A DNA stretch of 36,514 nt from Candidatus Parcubacteria bacterium (GCA_021731495.1 JAKFXG010000023.1:1-36514); one strand, 5' to 3'; numbered from the stretch's first letter, positions 14,350 to 21,962 are shown. Notes: generated by a model from the letters alone, not told the origin. Made by a program: numbers and translations.

Positions 14350-14380
14350 AAAGGGCCGCACATCAGTGTGGCCCTTTTTA
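14350..14380 (+). terminator. Rho-independent terminator
   Basis: AAAGGGCCGCAC (14350-14361) pairs with GTGTGGCCCTTT (14366-14377) with one G-U, 4-nt loop and a short T-tail. It also lies just past the recR stop on the other strand. Confidence 0.85.
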
Positions 14381-14383
14381 TAT

Positions 14384-14986
14384 CTATGTCTCTCGACGAT
14401 TGGTAAGGGCGGCGCGGAGCGTCTCTGCGTCGGAGTATTCGAGTTCGCTCCCGGTCGCGAGGCCGCGCCCGAGCACGGATAGTGTTATGTGATCGCGATA
14501 CGGCGCCAGGAGTTCGCGCACATGGTCGGCAGTGTGCTCGCCCTCGCTTGTCGCTGAGAGCGCGAGCACTACTTCTTTCAAGTTATTTTTTAAACGCTTT
14601 TCAATCATTCTCAGCAATTCTTTCTCGTGAATGGCGCCTTTGCCCGTGAGTGTGAGCACCCCACCGAGGACGAAGTAGCGGCCGCGATAGGTTCCGGCGC
14701 GTTCAATGGCGGCTAGGTCCTGATCTTTTTCGACGAGCATAAGCTGGGTGTCATCACGTTTCGTATCAGAACAGTAATTACACGCAAGTGTGGTACTGCC
14801 ATTGTAGAAACGCAAGCATTCAGGGCACTGCCGTACATCTTTCCCGAGAGATGCAATAAGTTCAGCGAGCTTTGAGCGTTCGTGTGCGGGAGCGGCAAGG
14901 AGGTAAAAAACAAAACGTTTTCCCTGCCTGGGGCCGATACCGGGAAGTCTCGCAAGCGCTTGTGCTAGTTCGTCGATCTTGTCCAT
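14384..14986 (-). CDS. recR: Recombination mediator protein RecR
   Basis: 200 residues, standard length. Order of parts: helix-hairpin-helix L-P-G-I-G-P-R-Q-G-K-R (about 14-24), a Cys4 zinc finger (C54, C57, C69, C72), then a Toprim domain. It works with RecO (and RecF) to load RecA on gapped DNA. A longer upstream reading adds 25 residues across a palindromic element; the ATG at 14986 gives the conserved N-terminus M-D-K-I-D-E-L. Downstream of dnaB on the same strand, separated by 160 nt that hold a structured element. Confidence 0.95.
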   Translation of the reverse strand: MDKIDELAQALARLPGIGPRQGKRFVFYLLAAPAHERSKLAELIASLGKDVRQCPECLRFYNGSTTLACNYCSDTKRDDTQLMLVEKDQDLAAIERAGTYRGRYFVLGGVLTLTGKGAIHEKELLRMIEKRLKNNLKEVVLALSATSEGEHTADHVRELLAPYRDHITLSVLGRGLATGSELEYSDAETLRAALTNRRET

Positions 14987-15003
14987 ACTTATGCGGACGA
15001 CGC

Positions 15004-15129
15004 GATTTTGAGGTACACGTCGCTTACCCAGCGGGTAAGCGCGCTCACTCTCGGCTCGCAAATTTCTGCGCAGCTGCCCAACAGCGCAGAAATTACCGTG
15101 CTGCTTCGCCTCCGAGGGCCCTCAAAATC
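15004..15129. repeat. Structured intergenic element between dnaB and recR
   Basis: Bounded by a perfect inverted repeat GATTTTGAGG (15004-15013) / CCTCAAAATC (15120-15129). Inside are two perfect hairpins: GCTTACCC/GGGTAAGC (15022-15040) and AATTTCTGCGC/GCGCAGAAATT (15061-15094), plus the palindrome GAGGGCCCTC. No gene lies here. It could be a transcribed structured RNA between two genes or a small non-autonomous palindromic element. Confidence 0.55.
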
Positions 15130-15145
15130 CCGTGTCCGCTCCATT

Positions 15146-16501
15146 TTAGAATTCAGCAGCAAGTTCGCCATAGCCCGACGTGTCGACTGGTTGGAAAGTG
15201 GCCCGCTTCTCGTCGAAATAGAGTTCGGTTCGTCCTGTCGGGCCGTTGCGGTGTTTCTCAATGAGAATTTCAGCAATGCCCGGCCGGTCGCTCTCGGGAT
15301 TGCGCTTGTCTTCGCGATGAATAAACATCACGACGTCGGCGTCCTGCTCAATGGAGCCCGAATCACGAAGGTCGGAGAGGCGAGGCTTGCCGCCGCGCTG
15401 TTCGACTGCCCGCGAGAGCTGCGAGAGTGCGATGACGGGCACTTCAAGTTCTCGCGCAAGCGATTTCAGAGAGCGCGAAATTTCAGTCACTTGTTGAACC
15501 ATCGAATCGGAGGCTTTTGTCGTCGTGGGAGCCATGAGCTGGAGGTAGTCGACAACGATGAGTCCAATGCCGCGTTCGCGCTTCAATCTGCGGGCGACCG
15601 CACGCATCGCAAGAATGTTATTACCCGGCTTGTCGTCGATATAAATAGGGGCTTTTGAGAGCGTTTCGAGCGCATCTCGGATGCGGTTGAAATCCTCCTC
15701 CTCTTTCACTTGGCCGGTGCGCAGTTTCCAGGAATTGACAAAGGATTCCGCCGCGAGCATGCGATCAATAAGCTGTTCGGAACTCATCTCAAGCGAGAAA
15801 ATGCCGACGGGAACGTTGTGGCGCACGGCGGCGTTCCGGGCAATGTCGAGCGCGAGCGACGTCTTACCCATCGAAGGACGTGCCGCGAGTATGACGAGGT
15901 CGGAAGGATGGAAGCCTGAGAGGAGGCTGTCGAGAGCGGGGAAACCCGAGGGCACGCCGCGAATTCCACTCTCTTTTTTAGAGAGTGCCTCAATGCGATC
16001 CCACGCTTCATGCACTTTGTCGCCGATGGCCGTAAATTTGTGTGCGGCTGAAGCATTGCCGATGGCGTAAATACTTTTCTCCGCTTCATCGAGAACTTCC
16101 ATTGTTTCGCGCGCGTCGTCAAAGGCGGATTCGGTGATGCCATAGGCGGCATCGATGAGGGATCGCATCAGGTACTTGCGCGAGACGAGTTCCGCGTAGT
16201 GAGAGAAGTTGCCGGGCGCCGGCGCCGCACCGGCAAGCTCTGCAAGATAACTGCGGCCACCGCTACGTTCAAGCAATCCCTGATTCTGGAGCCGTTCGGA
16301 AAGAGAAAGCTGATCGATTGGTTCGCCGCGATCGGCTAGCTCGCGCATTGCCCCGAAAATAAGGCGGTGTTTCTCTGCGTAGAAAGAATCCGGGTGTATG
16401 AGGTCCGAGACATCGTGGATGGCGTCGGGTTTCAAAAGCAGAGCTCCGAGGAGCGCGCGCTCCGATTCAAGGGATTGGGGGGGAATACGGTCAGCGGCCA
16501 T
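15146..16501 (-). CDS. dnaB: Replicative DNA helicase DnaB
   Basis: 451 residues. The N-terminal helical primase-interacting domain (about 1-150) is followed by the RecA-like motor with Walker A A-R-P-S-M-G-K-T-S near 207-215. Then come S-L-E-M-S, the Walker B region V-V-D-Y-L-Q-L and the arginine-containing S-Q-L-S-R segment. It unwinds DNA at the fork as a hexamer. No intein or insertion is seen. An extended -10 on the minus strand (TG-A-TACAAT, 16509-16517) shares its TGA with the cysS stop and ends 7 nt before the ATG, so dnaB has its own leaderless-type promoter. Confidence 0.96.
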   Translation of the reverse strand: MAADRIPPQSLESERALLGALLLKPDAIHDVSDLIHPDSFYAEKHRLIFGAMRELADRGEPIDQLSLSERLQNQGLLERSGGRSYLAELAGAAPAPGNFSHYAELVSRKYLMRSLIDAAYGITESAFDDARETMEVLDEAEKSIYAIGNASAAHKFTAIGDKVHEAWDRIEALSKKESGIRGVPSGFPALDSLLSGFHPSDLVILAARPSMGKTSLALDIARNAAVRHNVPVGIFSLEMSSEQLIDRMLAAESFVNSWKLRTGQVKEEEDFNRIRDALETLSKAPIYIDDKPGNNILAMRAVARRLKRERGIGLIVVDYLQLMAPTTTKASDSMVQQVTEISRSLKSLARELEVPVIALSQLSRAVEQRGGKPRLSDLRDSGSIEQDADVVMFIHREDKRNPESDRPGIAEILIEKHRNGPTGRTELYFDEKRATFQPVDTSGYGELAAEF

Positions 16502-16514
16502 TGCCGCTATTGTA

Positions 16515-17975
16515 TCAAAGAGTCGCGCGAGTCACGACTGGGCCATCAGGCCCGTCATCCACACGATATCCACTGCGTTCAATGTCGCCGCGAATGCGGT
16601 CGGCCTCTTTGAAATCCTTGGAAACACGGGCTACTTCGCGCAGGGAGAGCATATCCTTGATATCTGTCGGTATATCCGCCTCTCGCAATGTGCCCGTTCC
16701 TGGCGGTGCGGTGAGCTTGAGACCGAGGTGCGCCTCGGCATCTTCGAGCAGTCCCCATTTCTCTTCAGGAGAATATTCTTCGCTCTTAATTGAATCCCAT
16801 AAGATACCAAGCGCTTGTGGCGTGGCGAGATCGTCGCGCATCACCGCAAGGAAACGGTCGCGCGCTTCGGAGGGCGCGCTGGTACGTTTCGACTCTTCCG
16901 CAATTTCTCGCGAAATGTTCCAGAGCCGGTTCAGTGCGCCGGAAGCGCCTGCGATCGCATCCCATGAGAAGGAGAGCGGTGTGCGGTAGTGCGCTTGGAG
17001 GAAAAAGTAGCGCAGCGAGAGCGGGTGGAATCCTTTCTCGATGACTTCCGAAAGGTATACGAAGTTCCCCAGCGATTTTGAGATTTTCTCACTGCCCATA
17101 GTGAGGAAGGCGTTATGCATCCAGTAATGCACGAAGGTACGGCCGCTGACCGCTTCAGACTGCGCGATCTCGTTATTATGATGAATTGCGATGTGATCTT
17201 CGCCGCCACTATGGATGTCTATTTCCTGCCCAAGGAGTGACCGGATCATCGCCGAGCATTCGATATGCCAGCCCGGATTGCCGCGGCCCCACGGACTGTC
17301 CCACTGCTGGAGGTCATTCGGCTTCGCATTGCGCCACAACACAAAGTCAGCGGGGTGGCGTTTGCCTTTGACCATTTCGACACGCTTGCCAGCCTCGAGT
17401 CGCACGCCGCTGAGCCCCCCCAGCTTTCCGTACCCGGAAAACTTCTGCGTATCAAAATAAAGACCGTCCGCAAGCAGGTACGCAAAACCTTTCTCTTCAA
17501 GTGTCTTGGCGAGCGCTATCTGCTCTTTGATGTATTCAGTCGCCCGCGGGAAGTGAATATCGGTCGTATCGATATTGAGATCATCGAGGTTTTCGATGAA
17601 AAGTTTCGTGTATCGAGTGGCGATCTCTTCAGGTGTGGTGTGCTCGCGTGCGGCGCCCACGGCCATTTTATCCTCGCCACGGTCGCCATCGCCAACCATA
17701 TGGCCGACATCCGTGATATTGATGACGCGCTGCACGCGATAACCGGCCGCGATAAGTGTTCGGGCGATGGTATCTGAAAATACATAGGAGCGCAGGTTGC
17801 CAATATGTGCAGGGCCATAGACTGTCGGCCCGCACGAGTAGAAAAGCACCAGTCCCGGTTTTTGGGGTACAAAAAGTTCTTTATTGCCCGAAAGAGTATT
17901 TACGAAAAACACCCGCGAAGGTCGAGTAATTGACTCGTCCTTTCGTTTGTCGAAGATGCGCGCAAGAAGACTCAT
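16515..17975 (-). CDS. cysS: Cysteinyl-tRNA synthetase
   Basis: 486 residues from the ATG at 17975; an ATG at 17990 and one overlapping corA are alternatives. It charges tRNA-Cys. The zinc Cys and HIGH region are F-Y-S-C-G-P-T-V-Y-G and A-H-I-G-N. The second zinc site is in H-I-E-C-S-A-M, followed by G-G-E-D-H-I-A-I-H-H-N-N. The KMSKS-equivalent is K-I-S-K-S. The C-terminal tRNA-binding domain is present. Ends 13 nt before dnaB starts. Intact. Confidence 0.95.
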   Translation of the reverse strand: MSLLARIFDKRKDESITRPSRVFFVNTLSGNKELFVPQKPGLVLFYSCGPTVYGPAHIGNLRSYVFSDTIARTLIAAGYRVQRVINITDVGHMVGDGDRGEDKMAVGAAREHTTPEEIATRYTKLFIENLDDLNIDTTDIHFPRATEYIKEQIALAKTLEEKGFAYLLADGLYFDTQKFSGYGKLGGLSGVRLEAGKRVEMVKGKRHPADFVLWRNAKPNDLQQWDSPWGRGNPGWHIECSAMIRSLLGQEIDIHSGGEDHIAIHHNNEIAQSEAVSGRTFVHYWMHNAFLTMGSEKISKSLGNFVYLSEVIEKGFHPLSLRYFFLQAHYRTPLSFSWDAIAGASGALNRLWNISREIAEESKRTSAPSEARDRFLAVMRDDLATPQALGILWDSIKSEEYSPEEKWGLLEDAEAHLGLKLTAPPGTGTLREADIPTDIKDMLSLREVARVSKDFKEADRIRGDIERSGYRVDDGPDGPVVTRATL

Positions 17976-18003
17976 GTGATTCTTAATCATACTGTCGAGC
18001 GCG

Positions 18004-18927
18004 TTAGAAAAGCCAGCGTCTTTTGATGAAGAACGCAATCAAGACGAGCGCAACGCTGAGCATGATGCCGAGCACAATCCAGAAAGCGTTCGGTGAATCA
18101 ATGAACGGCATACCTTCCGTTCGCATGGTAAATGTCCAGCTTATGAGGCCGAGCGGCAGGAAAATAAAATTGACCGTTGTAAGCGTTTTCATAATCTCGT
18201 TCTGTCGTGTCTCGACGAGCGCGGAGTTTGTCTCACGCAGCTCGGTCGCAACCGCCCGGTGGGTCGAAACGAGCCGGGCGACCTGAGTGCGTTCCGCAAG
18301 GATACGTTGCGCGCGTTCGGCGAAAGAGATTCCGAAAGAACCGCGTTCCGCAAGCACCCTTAGAAAACGGTCCAGAGGTTCTTCCTGATTCGCCAGGGCG
18401 GCCTCTATATGGAGAAATTCCCGATTCACGCTTGAAATCGCCCGTACCGTCGTGTGCTCATGGCCATTGAACATGTCCTTTTCGATGTGTTCGAGACGAT
18501 TCGCAATATGGTTGGTGTTATCGCGTACCGAGGTATACAGGTGCGCAAAAAGGATCTCAAGCAGAACGTCGGTCGTAATGGAGTCTCGTCCGGCCATCAG
18601 TTCTTGAGCCTCAAGAAGTTTTTTTAAATGGTAGAGAGGTGCAATGACCTCATAACGCGTCGTTACGACAAAATGGTCTCCGACGATGAAATCAACTTCC
18701 TGATTTCCCATGTCGCCGTTTTCTTCCGCACCCTGGGTTGGGAAATGGAGGACAAGGAGCGTTGCTTCGGCGTCGGATGCGACGAGCGGAGTAGGGGTGG
18801 GAAAGATAAGCTCCTTCTCCAGCCGCTCGCTAATCGAAAATTCTCCCGCGATCTGCCGAATTTCTTCTTCACTCGGCTGTTCAAGATCAACCCATACACC
18901 ACCGCGGTATTTGTGCCGAAATATCAT
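18004..18927 (-). CDS. corA: CorA-family divalent cation transporter with an altered GMN motif
   Basis: 307 residues from the ATG at 18927. A large acidic N-terminal cytoplasmic domain and long helices (about 130-235) lead to two C-terminal transmembrane helices and a basic tail K-R-R-W-L-F. This is CorA topology for Mg2+/Co2+ uptake. The selectivity motif Y-G-M-N between the two membrane helices is replaced by F-T-M-R, while the following E-G-M-P loop is kept. Loss of Gly and Asn is unusual and may change ion choice. The start is 6 nt from an extended -10 (TG-G-TATCCT), divergent from the S41 protease gene. Confidence 0.85.
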   Translation of the reverse strand: MIFRHKYRGGVWVDLEQPSEEEIRQIAGEFSISERLEKELIFPTPTPLVASDAEATLLVLHFPTQGAEENGDMGNQEVDFIVGDHFVVTTRYEVIAPLYHLKKLLEAQELMAGRDSITTDVLLEILFAHLYTSVRDNTNHIANRLEHIEKDMFNGHEHTTVRAISSVNREFLHIEAALANQEEPLDRFLRVLAERGSFGISFAERAQRILAERTQVARLVSTHRAVATELRETNSALVETRQNEIMKTLTTVNFIFLPLGLISWTFTMRTEGMPFIDSPNAFWIVLGIMLSVALVLIAFFIKRRWLF

Positions 18928-18933
18928 TTGTCT

Positions 18934-18962
18934 AGGATACCACACGGACTACGTGCTACAAT
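18934..18962. promoter_or_regulatory. Divergent -10 elements for corA and the S41 protease gene
   Basis: The minus strand has TG-G-TATCCT (-10 at 18934-18939), 6 nt before the corA ATG. The plus strand has TG-C-TACAAT (-10 at 18957-18962), 7 nt before the protease ATG. Only 42 bp separate the two starts. Confidence 0.55.
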
Positions 18963-18969
18963 CTGTCAA

Positions 18970-20217
18970 ATGGAGTCCAGAGATTCACAGAGTCGCGGCG
19001 TAGCCTTGCGCGGGATTTCTTTCGCGTTGGTGGCCGTGTTCGCTTTTGCCGCCGGTCTCTCTATGGGCACCGGCGGTTCCGCCTCTGCGATCGTCACACG
19101 CATTCCGCTCTTCGGAGACGGCCTCGATGCCACACCTGACCAAACCGTGGATATGACCGCTTTCTGGAAGGCGTGGAACACGTTGTCCGCAAATTATGTC
19201 GTCACGCACGCTTCTTCCACACTCCCTTCGACCGAAGAACGGCTCCATGGGGCCATCAGCGGTCTAGCCGCCGCGTATGACGACCCCTACACCGTTTTCT
19301 TCCCGCCCGAGGAAGCAAAAATATTTGCCGATAGCATTTCAGGGAGCTTCGCGGGTGTCGGCATGGAGATCGACGTTAAAGAAGGCGTTCTGATGGTCGT
19401 CGCACCCCTTAAGGGCACCCCGGCGGAAGCGGCGGGCATCAAGGCTGGCGATCAAATCGCCGCTATCGACGGGAAATCGACGGATGGCCTCTCCGTCGAT
19501 AAGGCGGTGAGCAAGATCCGCGGTCCGATCGGTACGACTGTCAGCCTCACCATCATTCGAGGCGGTAAAGTGCTCGATATAAAAGTGGTTCGCGATACGA
19601 TTCAAGTGCCTGAGACCGAGGATGGTCTTGACGCGGCAAGCGGCGTCTACCACATTGCGCTCTACGAGTTTACCGCGAATTCAGGGGACCTTTTCCGAGA
19701 AGCGCTTCAAAGATTCAAAGCTTCAGGTTCGAGAAAGCTCGTCGTTGACCTGCGTTCGAATCCGGGCGGATACCTCGACTCGGCCATCGATATCGCAAGT
19801 CATTTCCTCCCCGTCGGCACGACGGTCGTAACTGAAGACTTCGGCGGAAAAGAGCCGAACAAAGTGCATACCAGTCTCGGGTACAATGACGTGCCTGCGG
19901 GGACAAAAATTGTGGTACTCATCGATGGAGGGTCCGCCTCGGCGTCTGAGATTTTTGCGGGCGCTCTGCAAGATGCCCGCGTGGCGACCTTGATCGGAAC
20001 GAAGTCATTTGGTAAAGGCTCGGTGCAAACGCTGATAGACCTCGACGGTGGCTCGCTGAAGATCACGGTTGCGCGCTGGGTCACGCCTGCCGGGCACTGG
20101 ATCATGGGCAATGGCGTGACCCCGGACATCATAGTGCCGTACACGTCGGCGGATGCCGCTGCGAAAAAAGATCCGCAGATGGCGCGTGCGGTCCAGTTTC
20201 TGACGACAGGGAAGTAA
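18970..20217 (+). CDS. S41 C-terminal processing peptidase (CtpA/Prc family)
   Basis: 415 residues from the ATG at 18970; the longer upstream reading lies inside corA. An N-terminal signal anchor (about 13-32) is followed by a cap helix region, a PDZ domain (about 120-205, with G-V-G-M and P-A-E-A-A-G-I-K-A-G-D) and the S41 core. The catalytic pair is S324 in G-G-S-A-S-A-S-E and K349 in F-G-K-G-S-V-Q. It cleaves exported proteins from the C-terminus and often acts on wall hydrolases. The next gene starts 2 nt after its stop. Confidence 0.94.
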   Translation: MESRDSQSRGVALRGISFALVAVFAFAAGLSMGTGGSASAIVTRIPLFGDGLDATPDQTVDMTAFWKAWNTLSANYVVTHASSTLPSTEERLHGAISGLAAAYDDPYTVFFPPEEAKIFADSISGSFAGVGMEIDVKEGVLMVVAPLKGTPAEAAGIKAGDQIAAIDGKSTDGLSVDKAVSKIRGPIGTTVSLTIIRGGKVLDIKVVRDTIQVPETEDGLDAASGVYHIALYEFTANSGDLFREALQRFKASGSRKLVVDLRSNPGGYLDSAIDIASHFLPVGTTVVTEDFGGKEPNKVHTSLGYNDVPAGTKIVVLIDGGSASASEIFAGALQDARVATLIGTKSFGKGSVQTLIDLDGGSLKITVARWVTPAGHWIMGNGVTPDIIVPYTSADAAAKKDPQMARAVQFLTTGK

Positions 20218-20219
20218 CT

Positions 20220-20486
20220 ATGGCGCACGTTTCGCTCGAAGAATTGGCACAGCGCCTCGCTGAGGTCAGTGGGAAAGTCGAGGTCGGCGCTCGCTATGTG
20301 CACTATAAGGACCCCACAAAAGAATACGTCGTGAAGTCGCTCGCCATCCTCGAGGCGACCGAAGAAGTGGCTGTGGTTTACGAAGCTCAATATGATACGA
20401 GGATTTCATTCGTCCGACCTCTTTCGAGCTGGTGTGCCACGGTTGAGGTAGAAGGGAAGAGTGTCCCGCGATTCTCAAAGGCATGA
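20220..20486 (+). CDS. DUF1653-family protein
   Basis: 88 residues. After a short helix comes the DUF1653 core: Y-V-H-Y-K-D (about 27-32), E-Y-V-V, A-x-x-E-A-T-E-E-V-A-V-V-Y-E-A (about 43-56), F-V-R-P-L-S-S-W and a C-terminal P-R-F. This small beta-rich domain is widespread and uncharacterised. It follows the S41 protease by 2 nt and is surely co-transcribed. The helical N-terminal 20 residues are extra compared with the minimal domain. Confidence 0.8.
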   Translation: MAHVSLEELAQRLAEVSGKVEVGARYVHYKDPTKEYVVKSLAILEATEEVAVVYEAQYDTRISFVRPLSSWCATVEVEGKSVPRFSKA

Positions 20487-20535
20487 ATAAGTACAAGACA
20501 AGGTGGAACCTTGTACATGAAAATAAATACGCGCC

Positions 20536-20564
20536 TTGCGGTCTGATTCTTTTTGCAGTAGGCT
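20536..20564 (+). promoter_or_regulatory. Possible promoter of the rplI leader
   Basis: TTGCGG (20536-20541), 17-bp spacer, TAGGCT (20559-20564). The -10 is a poor match. If used, transcription would start near 20571, at the left edge of the palindromic leader. Confidence 0.3.
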
Positions 20565-20572
20565 AGCGTTAC

Positions 20573-20695
20573 ATGAATCCCGTTAGAGGTCTAAACAGCG
20601 AATATTTCTGCTATAGTTCCCCTGACGGGCGAGGAGTCAGTAATTTTATTCGCATCGATAATCGTACGGAAATCCCTAAGATTTCCTACCTCTAA
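20573..20695 (+). CDS. Possible leader peptide upstream of rplI (MNPVR type)
   Basis: A 40-residue frame starting M-N-P-V-R, with its ATG in the left arm of the inverted repeat and its TAA in the right arm, 4 nt before the rplI ATG. A similar frame, also M-N-P-V-R and also ending CTC-TAA, precedes ftsW. The shared start could simply reflect the shared repeat arm. Beyond the first five residues the two peptides are unrelated. If translated, stop-to-start spacing would suit reinitiation into rplI. Confidence 0.3.
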   Translation: MNPVRGLNSEYFCYSSPDGRGVSNFIRIDNRTEIPKISYL

Positions 20696-20701
20696 CGGGA
20701 T
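20577..20701. repeat. Inverted-repeat leader element of rplI
   Basis: Perfect 14-bp arms ATCCCGTTAGAGGT (20577-20590) and ACCTCTAACGGGAT (20688-20701) enclose 97 nt. The right arm contains the first two bases of the rplI start codon and the preceding GGG, so folding would bury the start. The same core CCCGTTAGA forms two nested arm pairs before ftsW. Either a regulatory leader or a mobile palindromic element. Confidence 0.75.
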
Positions 20702-21143
20702 GAAAGTCATTTTAATGAAAGACGTAAAAGGGGTTGGCCGCGCATATGACGCCATCACCTTGGCGGACGGATACGCCCTCAATTTCCTCATTCCAAAGAA
20801 GCTCGCAATTGCCGCAACCCCAAGTGCGACGCAGCAAGCTGACTTGCGCCGCAAGCAGGCAACGGATCGTTCCGCGCTCGATTCTGTGCTTCTCGCGCAG
20901 AACATTGCCGCCCTCGCCGAAGCGCGCATCGTCATCAAATCCAAGGCGAACGAAAAAGGCCATCTCTATGACGCAGTCGGGAAGTCGGATATCAAGGAAG
21001 CCGCCAAGGAACAGGCTCGGATTGACTTGCCCGAAGACGCTATCAAGCTTGAAAAACCAATCAAAGAACTCGGGACGTTCGATATCCCCGTCGCCGCCGG
21101 CGAGGTGTTCGGGAAGTTTTCCATTACCATTGAGGCGGAATAA
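20700..21143 (+). CDS. rplI: 50S ribosomal protein bL9
   Basis: 147 residues, full length. The N-terminal rRNA-binding domain (M-K-V-I-L-M-K-D-V-K-G-V-G, then D-G-Y-A-L-N-F-L-I-P at about 24-33) is joined by the long connecting helix (about 42-75) to the C-terminal domain. bL9 binds near the L1 stalk base and restrains frameshifting. It is reported missing in several CPR lineages, so its presence is informative. There is no Shine-Dalgarno beyond the GGG of the palindrome arm, and the start codon lies in that arm. Not linked to rpsF or rpsR. Confidence 0.95.
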   Translation: MKVILMKDVKGVGRAYDAITLADGYALNFLIPKKLAIAATPSATQQADLRRKQATDRSALDSVLLAQNIAALAEARIVIKSKANEKGHLYDAVGKSDIKEAAKEQARIDLPEDAIKLEKPIKELGTFDIPVAAGEVFGKFSITIEAE

Positions 21144-21173
21144 GAAACCCGTATCCGATACGGGTTTCTTTCT
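21143..21173 (+). terminator. Rho-independent terminator of rplI
   Basis: AGAAACCCGTA / TACGGGTTTCT (21143-21169), 11-bp stem with a 5-nt loop, then TTCT. It begins at the stop codon. Confidence 0.88.
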
Positions 21174-21186
21174 ACCGGCTGGTAGT

Positions 21187-21225
21187 AAACAAAAAGAGGC
21201 GCGGGAAGGCGCCACTTTTTTGTTT
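21187..21225. terminator. Second, bidirectional terminator between rplI and rpmA
   Basis: AAAAAG-A-GGCGC (21191-21202) pairs with GCGCC-A-CTTTTT (21209-21220), interrupted by one A-A mismatch. T-tracts on both strands suit the convergent rplI and rpmA genes. Confidence 0.8.
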
Positions 21226-21250
21226 CCAGTTTGTTTCCAGAAGACTCGAT

Positions 21251-21523
21251 TTAGATAACGTCGGCGACTTTCTTGGAGATGGCTTGTCCGGTGAAGCTTA
21301 TCTTGCGGCGTGTACGAAAAGCGACCTTACCATTGGCTACCGAGAAAAGCGTATGATCGCGACCGACACGGACATTTTTACCTGCCTCGATCTGCGTACC
21401 GCGCTGGCGAACAATGACCATGCCCGGGCGAGCTAGTGCGCCATCAGCGAGCTTTACGCCGAGGTATTTCGGATTCGATGTATTAAGGTTTTTTGCTGAG
21501 CCGCCAGCTTTCGTTGATGCCAT
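21251..21523 (-). CDS. rpmA: 50S ribosomal protein bL27
   Basis: 90 residues. The N-terminal tail M-A-S-T-K-A-G-G-S-A-K-N reaches toward the peptidyl-transferase centre in this family. The beta-barrel with G-x-x-I-V-R-Q-R-G-T (about 35-44) and V-G-R-D-H-T-L-F (about 53-60) is complete. The Ala-Gly-Gly-Ser motif follows Met directly, so no N-terminal processing site like that of Firmicutes is seen. Isolated from rplU, its usual partner. Confidence 0.96.
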   Translation of the reverse strand: MASTKAGGSAKNLNTSNPKYLGVKLADGALARPGMVIVRQRGTQIEAGKNVRVGRDHTLFSVANGKVAFRTRRKISFTGQAISKKVADVI

Positions 21524-21635
21524 AGTGGTATAGTTTTACCTGATTACTATAGCAGAAGCGCGCGAAAAATGCAAAAGTTTCGGCAGCCGTCTATCCGGGC
21601 GGCAGGCATCAAGCATACCTCGGGACGTCCGTGTC

Positions 21636-21914
21636 GTGGCCATTCTCGTGCTCGCTTCCGTATTCAGTTTCGGACTCGGCTATCTTGCAGGACGGGATGC
21701 GGGACGGATTGGAGACAGCGTGATGTTTGAAGAGCCCCTTTCCACCACCGCGACGGAAGGACAGGTTCTCGCCTCGAAAAACGGAACAAAATATTACTTG
21801 CCGTGGTGTGCGGGTGCGGATCGCATTCCCGATGCCAACAAAGTCTGGTTTGCCTCCAGCGATGCCGCCGCAGAAGCCGGTTATACGCCGGCCGCAAATT
21901 GCGCTGGCCTCTAA
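21636..21914 (+). CDS. Membrane-anchored protein with Ada-like metal-binding fold
   Basis: 92 residues from a GTG; the frame is open further upstream with a basic stretch but no ATG, so the start is uncertain. A transmembrane segment (about 2-18) is followed by a compact domain: A-S-K-N-G-T-K-Y-Y-L-P-W-C, then K-V-W-F-A-S-S-D-A-A-A-E-A-G-Y-T-P and a final Cys. This resembles the small Ada-type zinc-binding fold (K-Y-H-x-x-x-C ... W-F-x-x-x-x-x-A-x-x-x-G-Y-x-P-x-x-x-C), but the usual His is Leu. Similar domains occur next to nucleases. Function unknown. Confidence 0.6.
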   Translation: MAILVLASVFSFGLGYLAGRDAGRIGDSVMFEEPLSTTATEGQVLASKNGTKYYLPWCAGADRIPDANKVWFASSDAAAEAGYTPAANCAGL

Positions 21915-21962
21915 TCTGTTACAATCAACCAAAGCGTAACGCACAATTTTTTAATGTAATCA

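Noticed and set aside
20577-20701. Integron attC sites suggested by GTTAGA/TCTAAC in the arms
   Set aside because: The arms are in the opposite order to attC core sites, no integron integrase is present, and the same motif in tRNA-Glu (GTCTAAC...GTTAGGAC) is just the D-arm.
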